A model generated the notes under the pieces. The model did no database searches, had not been told where the DNA came from, and was given only the letters and a program-made list of their open reading frames with translations. From NCBI GenBank assembly GCA_026545765.1, contig CM048842.1, forward strand, positions 21,044,667 to 21,108,666: a DNA stretch of 64,000 bases, given 5' to 3'. This document shows, piece after piece, positions 56,257 through 64,000 of the stretch. The translations under genes were made by a program, and so were the position numbers. Position 1 is the stretch's first letter. Each line of letters opens with the position of its first letter. The DNA comes from Plantago major (lineage: Eukaryota > Streptophyta > Magnoliopsida > Lamiales > Plantaginaceae).

Positions 56257-57554
56257 TGTTAGGAATATCTGTTTAGATTTTGATCAGTAAACCATAATGA
56301 CTTATCTTACCTCAGAAAGGTAACTAGTACTCTTAGTTCACTTGAACATTGTAAAAGAGGAAACTTACTGAGTATGTTAGTCTAGTAAATCTTGTATAGG
56401 ATGTTAGGTCTCTGAATGTAATTTTTATGTCTTTAAAGAAGACCAAGAAGGAATCATCGAGCAGAAGAAATTTTTTTATTGAAGATCAGAAGACTGCACA
56501 AGATTGCTGAAGACAAAGGAAAAATGTGTCCTCAGATACCTTGAAGAAAAACTAAGTGTCTGAGAGACAAACGTTTCAATAGGTTTCTGATGCACTATAA
56601 GTCACTGAGAATGGACTTGCAAAGCCTCAGAAAGCTTGCATTGATCCGTTGACATTACAGGACGAAAGTTGGTACAGTGCATTAATTACACAGACATAGA
56701 TGTCTGAGCGAAAGACGAAATCTCTTAAAAGAGACATAGCTCACTGCCGTACTAACTTCAAATTTCGTTAGTTTGAATTTCATTGTGCCTAACGGATACT
56801 AATTCAACCGGCATGATTTTCAACTACAAATATCACCACTTAGAATGCTTGAAGGGTACAATTACACCTTTGACTGAACATCAATTGCGATATACTTTCA
56901 AGCATACAAGCCTTCTGACTACTTACTCTCTAGCTTTCTGTTGTGACTAAAGCTCTTGAATTCTAAGTAGCACAAAAGTTCTAAGTGTTCTGATCCTTAA
57001 CAAGAATTGTATATTGTGAAGGAGTTGAATCCAGAAGATATAGTTGCGACCAACATCTGAGATTCATTCTCTTGAACATAATCAAGACTTGGGTCAGTAA
57101 AGAACAAGTTACCATCAATTGAAAAGTGTATTAAGTAATTTTGATTCTACAGAGCACTCCTACATAACTGTAGAAGTTATTAAGAGCTTGCTCACCTGAC
57201 AAACTACCATAACCAAACACCAACAGGCGCTGGCATAGGAAGTACTTAGTTTGGGAAACTAAGGAATAACTCAAAGGTTACTGAGTAGAGGAAGTAGTTG
57301 GTTGGGGAAACCAGGGAACAACTCAAGGGGAACACTTGGTTGTGAACCTAGTGTAAAAGGGATCAAGAGAAAGGAGTTTGTAATGGAAACTCATCATCTT
57401 ATCTTAGTGAATTCAAGTCCTAAGAAAGGGCGAGTGGATTAGTTGAAGGATTATGCCACCTTCAGATACCACTATAAAACTTTGTGTTATTTACTTACTA
57501 CACTTACTTTCTATATTATTTACTACTTGCTGAGTACTTACACACTTTATAGCT
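56257..57554 (+). repeat. Sirevirus-like copia LTR, copy 4 (3'-truncated)
   Basis: Starts TGTTAGGAATATCTG and follows copies 1 and 2 to GAGTACTTACACACTTTATA, where LTR Y begins at 57555. The last about 150 bases, with the C homopolymer and the ACCAACA end, are not present. The TATA box is mutated (CTACAAATA). Its internal region would have been to the left or right and is not seen, so it may be a solo LTR broken by the Athila-like array. Confidence 0.8.
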
Positions 57555-58750
57555 TGATGCGCTCAAAATTAATACTTGTAAAATAACACAAGTAGTAAAG
57601 CGGTTGTTGTAGTACAACAATGCTTAAACCACATGGTCGTTCTCTCGAGGAAATGATTAAGCTAGTTCAAAGGTGTAGGCTCAAGGTGTGAGTTGTAAAC
57701 AGATAGTGTGGGTAAGGTTGATACTTCAAAACCCTACAACAAATTACAATTACAAGACAAGGTAATACCTAGATCATGCAATTTCTACAATTAAAACGAA
57801 GCAAGTAGATCTTTCAAAAGTACTGACGCGATATAGCTAATGGTACACTGCCCGCGAATGCAACACTTTGATATTGCGAAATCAAACCAGATACAGATTA
57901 TAAGTACATATGAGTTACGGCAAAAAGCTTGTCACTAGCTATGCCCTCATCCGGATATATACTAATTAGAGGTAAAGATTGATGCAAGTTCACAACGATC
58001 AAGCATGCATTCAACGATCAGATAGCAATATGTCACGATACAAGTTATTAACAGCAACCGCCTAACTCGTACTATTGAATACATCGGCGCCTATTGGTCT
58101 CTGCGATCGTCAGAAAGATCTATAATGCTTCTTCGAATTAAAAGAGAGATTGAAATCTCTAAATGTTTACAATGCTTGGAATTGAAAATATGTAAGTAGA
58201 AGTAATGAAGATATGTCATAATGACTAATACAAGTGGTTTATTTATAGACCAAGGAAGAAGAAACTAGGAATCATGGGAAAAAATGCCATAAAAACGTGG
58301 GTTGATTCTGTCAAACAGAGCTCACCGCGGTGAGGGGATCTTGCCCGTTCCAGCTCACCGCGATGCACCCCTTTCTGCCTTCTTTCTTGCTTCATTGTAC
58401 CGCGGTGAGGCTCCTTGTTGCAGGAGCTCACCGCGGTGAACCTTGTGCTCGGGAAAATCAACATTTTCCCACTTTCTCCTATTTTATCTCCCTTTTCCAA
58501 CCTCCATGTCACCTCTCTTGGAGTAGTGTCCCACTAACTTGGCCTTGTGGTGGTTCTAGAAGGTTTTGAAGTCTTCTTTGCACTTTGGTCCTCCATTTCC
58601 TTGACAATGACGCTAAGACACATTAAAATGCACAAAAACACACAAAAAAACCAAACGTGATACGGAACAAAAAACACTAAATAAAGGCTAAAACATGCAA
58701 CAAAATACGAAAAAAGGTACTAAATGAGTCATTAAAATATCGATTCATCA
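57555..58750 (-). repeat. LTR Y of a non-autonomous Athila-like element (3' LTR)
   Basis: 1196 bp, TGATGCGCTCAAAATTAATA to ATATCGATTCATCA (+ reading). On the minus strand GGTTTGGGGAGTT (58751-58763) precedes TGATGAATCG, so this is a 3' LTR. It contains the CTCACCGCGGTGAG group at 58321-58440 and the empty site of the CACTA insertion at about 58010. Confidence 0.85.
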
Positions 58751-60235
58751 AACTCCCCAAACCGAACCTTTGCTCGTCCTCGAGCAAACATCTCTAAACC
58801 CTAGAAAAAGGAAAAAAACACATAGCCACGACAAACAAACAGAAGTGTTCAATCGACAAGCTACCGGGACAAGTATTGCCAGAGATAAGCCCATATTCTG
58901 ATGTAAACTTCTATCCCCTCTAACTTTGACAAGTAGCTTTGCAAGGATCACAATCTTCCGTTTAACAAGTAAATAAAACTTAATCCTATCCTAGCAGTCC
59001 CTCACAAAGGAAGATAATAGCGCTACTCTCAAGTCTCCCATCTGGAAGTGTCCAGTAAATAGGGTATTCGCTCAAGACTTAACTTAGGATGGTGTCAACA
59101 AACGTCACAAGTTGCCACTAATATTACATTCTTTTGTACTCAAATCAAACGAGTCAGAAACGACCTTTTAGGAAAGAGGTCGAAATCAAATACAAGGGAA
59201 TAAAATGAGCTGCCGTTCTCGTGATTTGCTCTTTTTGCACGTTTATTTCCCTTGTTTTTTTCTTCTTGTGCTTTGCTCTTTTTGAGATTTTCTATTTTTT
59301 CATCATATTTTTTTTCTATCTCAATGTTGCATGTGTATCCCAATAGGTTGCCTAAGATCCGTACTTTTGTACGTGTTGGTTTGGTATACACCCCATCAAC
59401 CCTCACAACATACGAGTACTGCCCACGCGCTGGTTTATCGGTAGTATTTGGCATGTATTTTGGAAACAAAACCATCAATCCTCACAACATACGCACAATC
59501 AGCCCCGTGTTGGTTTATAGGTAGTATTTGGAAATGACCAACACTATCTTAGACGATCACAAGTGATCCTGGAATACACCTCGAAATTTTTTATTATTTT
59601 TTAGAACTGCAGCATGGCAATACAAAACAATTTTGAAATCGACCATAGCTCAAATATAGAATGCAGTGAGCCTGAGTATGATGTTGACAAGAGTCCTCCT
59701 CCCAAAACCTGTTCATTGTAACGGGTTCGAGAATCGAGACACCAAGTCGAAAAATACCGTTCGTCATACTCGTTTTAAAAAGAGTGCACATGTATGTGAA
59801 GTGGCGCAAGTTAAAAAATCTTGCTCATCCTACTAGATTCACACATTTTCCGGTACAAATTTTTTTCATTAAGTTTAAGGCTTCTCACCGGCTTTTTGAC
59901 AACTAAAACAGGAAGACTTTTATTTACAAGTGAAACGAACTAGAGTGATTTTCAAAAATTCCTTAGCACTCAGCGAGATGCCATCTAAGATCACATCAGT
60001 AAAAAGGCTTAACTAAGGTAATAGATAACCAGACTTGTCAAAAGAACTCAAGACTCGACACAAAAATTTTGAAATAGGCAAAAAATTAGGCCAAAAGACC
60101 CGACTCAACTGCAATCACATAAAAGTGGCTAACATAAAAACGAAAAATAAAAGAAAAAACACATATATACAATATATACAAGGCAGCAATAAACCGAGGC
60201 ATAAAAGCATATGAGTACAACTTCCCTCCAAATTT
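58751..60235 (-). mobile_element. Internal region of the non-autonomous Athila-like element
   Basis: 1485 bp between LTRs Y and Z with no gag or pol. It has the polypurine tract at its 3' end (58751-58763). A small minus-strand frame (59478-59140) recurs in the second copy but shifted, so I do not call a protein. 59690-59780 matches the conserved 3' untranslated block of the larger relatives. Next to LTR Z the minus strand reads AAATTTGGAGGGAAGTTG where a PBS is expected; I cannot assign a tRNA. Confidence 0.7.
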
Positions 60236-61430
60236 TGATGCGCTCAAAATTAATACTTGTAAAATAACACACGTAGTAAAGCGGTTGTTGTTGTACAACA
60301 ATGCTTAAACCACAGGGTCGTTCTCTCGAAGAATTGATTAAGCTAGTTCTAAGGTGTAGGCTCAAGGTGTGAGTTGTAAACAGATAGTGTGGGTAAGGTT
60401 CATACTTCAAAACCCTACAACAAATTACAATTACAAGACAAGGTAATATCTAGATAATGCAATTTCTACAATTAAAACGAAGCAAGCGGATCTTTCAAAA
60501 GAGCTGACGCGATATACCTAATGGTACACTACCCGCGAATGCAACACTTTGCTATTGCAAAATCGAACCAGATACAGATTATAAGTACATATGAGTTACG
60601 GCAAAAAGCCTGTCACTAGCTATGCCCTCATCCGGATATATACTAATTAGAGGTAAAGATTGATGCAAGTTCACAACGATCAAGCATGCATTCAACGATC
60701 AGATAGCAATATGTCACGATACAAGTTATTAACAGCAACCGCCTAACTCGTACTATTGAATACATGGGCGCCTATTGGTCTCTGCGATCATAAAAAAGAT
60801 CTATAATGCTTCTTCGAATTAAAAGAGAGATTGAAATCTCTAAGTGTTTACAATGCTTGGAATTGAAATATGTAAGTAGAAGTAATGAAGATATGTCATA
60901 ATGACTGATACAAGTGGTTTCTTTATAAACCAAGGAAGAAGAAACTAGAAATCATGGGAAAAACTGCCATAAAAACGTGGGTTGATTCTGTCAAACAGAG
61001 CTCACCGCAGTGAGGGGATCTTGCCCGTTCCAGCTCACCGCGGTGCACCCCTTTCTGTGTTCTTTCCTACTTCATTGTACTGCAGTGAGGCTCCTTCTTG
61101 CAGGAGCTCACCGCGGTGAGCCTTGTGCCTGCAAAAATCAACATTTTCCCACTTTGTTCTATTTTCTCTCCCTTTTCCAACCTCCATGTCACCTCTCTTG
61201 GAGTAGTGGCCCACTAACTTGGCCTTGTGGTGCTTCTAGAAGGTTTTCAAGTCTTCTTTGCACTTTGGTCCTCCATTTCCTTGCCAATGACGCTAAGACA
61301 CATAAAAATGCACAAAAACACACAAAAAAACTAAACGTGACACGGAACAAAAAATACTAAATAAAGGCTAAAACATGCAACAAAATACGGAAAAAGGTAC
61401 TAAATGAGTCTTTAAAATATTGACTCATCA
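60236..61430 (-). repeat. LTR Z of the non-autonomous Athila-like array
   Basis: 1195 bp, very similar to LTR Y. It is flanked on both sides by copies of the same internal region, so it serves as 5' LTR for 58751-60235 and as 3' LTR for 61431-62244 and beyond. The palindrome group is at 61003-61120, with some CG lost (CTCACCGCAGTGAG). The CACTA empty site is at about 60692. Confidence 0.85.
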
Positions 61431-62244
61431 AACTCCCCAAACCGAACCTTTGCTCGTCCTCGAGCAAACATCTCTAAAACCTAGAAAAAGGAAAAAAAAC
61501 ACATAGACACGATAAACAAACAGAAGAGTTCAATCGACAAGCTACCGGGACAAGTATTGCCAGAGATAAGCCTTATTCTGATGTAAACTTCTATCCCCTC
61601 TAACTTTGACAAGTAGCTTTGCAAAGATCACAATCTTTCGTTTCACCAGTAAATAAAACTTAATCCTATCCTAGCAGTCCCTCACAAAGGAAGATAATAG
61701 TGCAACTCTCAAGTCTCTCATCTGGAAGTGTCCAGTAAATAGGGTATTCGCTCAAGACTTAACTTAGGATGGTGACAACAAACTTCACAAGCTGCCACTA
61801 ATATTACATGCTTTTGTACTCAAATCAAACGAGTCAGAAAGGACTTTTTAGGAAAGAGGTCGAAATCAAATACAAGGGAATAAAATGAGCTGTCGTTCTC
61901 GTGCTTTGCTCTTTTTGCACGTTTATTTCGCTTTTTTTCTTCTTGTGCTTTGCTCTTTTTGCACAGATTTTCTATTTTTTCATCATATTTTTTTTCGATC
62001 TCAATGTTGCAAGTGTATCCCAATAGGTTGCCTAAGATCCGTACTTTTGTACGTGTAGGTTTGGTATACACCCCCATTAACCCTCACAACATACGAGCAC
62101 TGCCCACGCGCTGGTTTATAGGTAGTATTTGGCATGTATTTTGGAAACAAAACCATCAACCCTCATAGCATACGCACAATCAGCCCCGCGTTGGTTTGTA
62201 GGTAGTATTTGGAAATGACCAACACGATCTTAGACGATCACAAG
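61431..62244 (-). mobile_element. Second, partial internal region of the Athila-like array
   Basis: It closely matches 58751-59562, starting with the same polypurine tract, and is cut at 62244 after GACGATCACAAG by a copia LTR. The first copy goes on with TGATCCTGGAATACACC, which shows the intact target. ACAAG (62240-62244) is the expected target duplicate. Confidence 0.8.
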
Positions 62245-63852
62245 TGTTGGTCCAGATAACGGCAAAGTAAAAGACTAGAGGGGGGGGGGGGGTGAATAGT
62301 CTTTTAAAACTTTTGTCGATAAACAAGGTTTCTCTGATATCTGTGAAGATATCTGATACTTAATTTTAGAGAGCGGAAGACTTTTCTGTAATAAGTGCAC
62401 GTACTTAGCAAGATAGGCATAAATACTTTGCAAGGTAAATAAAGCAAGTAATAAAATGTAGAAAGTAAATAACACAAGTCTTTTTATAGTTGTATCTGAA
62501 GGTGGCGTAATCCTTCAACTAATCCACTCCGACCTTTCTCAGACCTAGAATCCACTAAGACAGATAATTGATGTAACCTTACAAATATCTTCTCTCGATT
62601 CCTAATTACACTAGGTTCCCAACCAAGTGTTCCCCTTGAGTTATTCCCCAGCTTTCACAGCCAAGTACTTCCTGTACTCAAAAACCTCTTTCCTGGAGTT
62701 GTTCCTTAGTTTCCCAAACTAAGTACTTCCTGTACTCCATGCCAATTAAGGTGTTGGTTAAGGTAGTTTGTCAGGTGAGCTTCTTTAGTAACTTGTTCAG
62801 TTATGCAGATAGCTCTGAGAATCAAGTATACTTAATACACTTTGCAATGTATGGTATCTTGTTCTTTACTGACCCAAGTCTATGATAAATGTTCAAGAGA
62901 ATGAATCTCAGATATCAAATCTTAATTCAACTCTTTCAAAAATAGCAATGCTTGTTAAGGATCAGGACACTTAGAATTTTTGTGCTACTTAGAATCAAGA
63001 GCTATGGCCGCAACAGGAAGCTTGAAGGTAAGTAGTGTGCTTGAGAGAGCTTGTGTGAGACTATTCAATGCAAGTTCAAGGTGTGTTTAGTGTTCTAAGG
63101 TGTGTTCTCAAGCAGTCTAAGTGTTGATATTTATAGATGAATTTGAGTGCCGTTTGAATAGTATCCGTTAGGCTTAAATCAAATTCAAACTATTAATATC
63201 TGAGTATAGTACTGTAGTACGTTTGTCTTCTTCTTCGGTTACCGTTTTGTTCGACATTTCATCGCACATTCAATGCATTGTACTATACTTTATCCTGTAG
63301 TGCCAACGGAACTATGCATTGTATCAGAGATCTTATAATATCAGAGTTCTCTGAAGCTTTGCACGTCCTTTTCCAGAGATTATCACAACTCCAGATACCA
63401 CTTGTTGAAATAACTTGTTATAATATATATCTTTTCAGAAACATAGTTTATGTCCAAGGTATCTGAGTGTAGATATCTGTGGGCACTTTCCTCATTTCAG
63501 AAACCTTTTATTTCTCAGATATCTTTTGCAACACTGTTTATTTAAAAATGCTTGTGTCTTCAAGATATCTGGTCATAGGTTCCTGAAAACCCTTGTCTTC
63601 AGCAATCTTGTGCAGTCTTCAAATCTTCAAATCCGTTGAACTTTTCCTGCTGGATGCCTTCTTCTTGGTCTTCTTTAGAGGAATAAAAATTACATTTAGA
63701 GACGTAACATCCTATACAAGATTTGCTAGACTATCATACTTAGTGAGTTTCCTCTTTTACAGTGTTCAAGTGAACCAAGAGTACTAACCACCTTTCTGAG
63801 CTAAGATAAGTCATTAGGTTGCTGATCAAAATCTAAACAGATATTCCTAACA
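62245..63852 (-). repeat. Sirevirus-like copia LTR, copy 5 (3' LTR of an element leaving the window)
   Basis: On + it starts TGTTGGTCCAGATAACGG and ends TTCCTAACA. On the minus strand it starts TGTTAGGAATATCTG, the short form shared with copy 4. The polypurine tract (63855-63867, minus AAAATGGGGGAAA) makes it a 3' LTR; the rest of the element lies to the right of the window. It has a G homopolymer at about 62280-62292 and a TATA box at about 63137-63128. Confidence 0.88.
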
Positions 63853-64000
63853 AATTTCCCCCATTTTGATCAGTCAACGATGACTATCTGACCTATTACA
63901 AATCTGGATGAGGAAACAATCCACCACTTAATCATTTCTTATGATCTTTCAATTTATATAATTAAGTGCAGAAAGTAAACATCAACCAAATCACAAGGTG
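63853..64000 (-). other. 3' untranslated end of a Sirevirus-like element
   Basis: The inverse of 450-598, including the polypurine tract. No coding sequence is reached before the window ends. Confidence 0.75.

Noticed and set aside
59140..59478. 112-codon minus frame in the internal region of the LTR array
   Set aside because: The second copy (61820-62077) is frame-shifted and shortened, composition is low-complexity, and no motif is seen.

Overview
This is nuclear DNA of a flowering plant, almost certainly a eudicot. It is AT-rich, most of it is nested LTR retrotransposons of recognisably plant lineages (Sirevirus-type Ty1/copia, Tat-type Ty3/gypsy with a second RNase H, a chromovirus, Athila-like gypsy LTRs), two CACTA-type DNA transposons and a LINE fragment are present, and the one recognisable host gene has short exons with GT-AG introns. 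I cannot name the species. I see no rRNA, tRNA or CRISPR sequence.

Left part (1-28861). A host gene for an FAD-dependent aromatic-ring-hydroxylase-like monooxygenase occurs as two broken copies on the + strand. Copy A (5380-7254) keeps the last exons. Copy B (10200-28861) keeps the first exons. Copy A is preceded by a nest: a Sirevirus 3' end (1-2264) sits in a Tat gypsy 3' end (2265-3992), which sits in a truncated Sirevirus LTR (3993-5379), which lies in the gene's intron. Between the copies is a degenerate CACTA-like element (7447-8725). Copy B is split in its third intron by a 16.3 kb Tat gypsy element (10953-27242) flanked by a matching 5-bp target duplication, AATAG.

The Tat element reads on the minus strand and is a fusion of two elements with complementary deletions. 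Both units carry the same set of + strand, antisense genes between integrase and the 3' end: a two-exon coiled-coil protein (aORF1), a small basic protein (aORF2) behind a TATA box, and a third unit (aORF3) framed by a TATA box and AATAAA. This conserved antisense cassette is the most interesting system in the window.

Middle part (28862-37381). A minus-strand Sirevirus keeps its 5' LTR, PBS, gag with coiled coil, protease, integrase, RNase H and an extra ORF. It has lost its reverse transcriptase and its 3' LTR, and it joins the host gene directly.

Right part (37475-64000). This is a mosaic of Athila-like LTRs in both orientations. One LTR carries a clean 1256-bp CACTA insertion (37936-39191) whose empty site is visible in two sister LTRs. 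A 5.6 kb chromovirus (42255-47861, TSD CGATG) sits in an Athila-like gag/protease remnant. Then follow a Tat-type LTR, an Athila-like LTR, a LINE endonuclease fragment, a gene-poor stretch, another Sirevirus LTR, a non-autonomous LTR-internal-LTR-internal array (57555-62244), and the 3' LTR of a further minus-strand Sirevirus that leaves the window. All element genes I examined carry stops, frameshifts or deletions, so nothing here looks autonomous.
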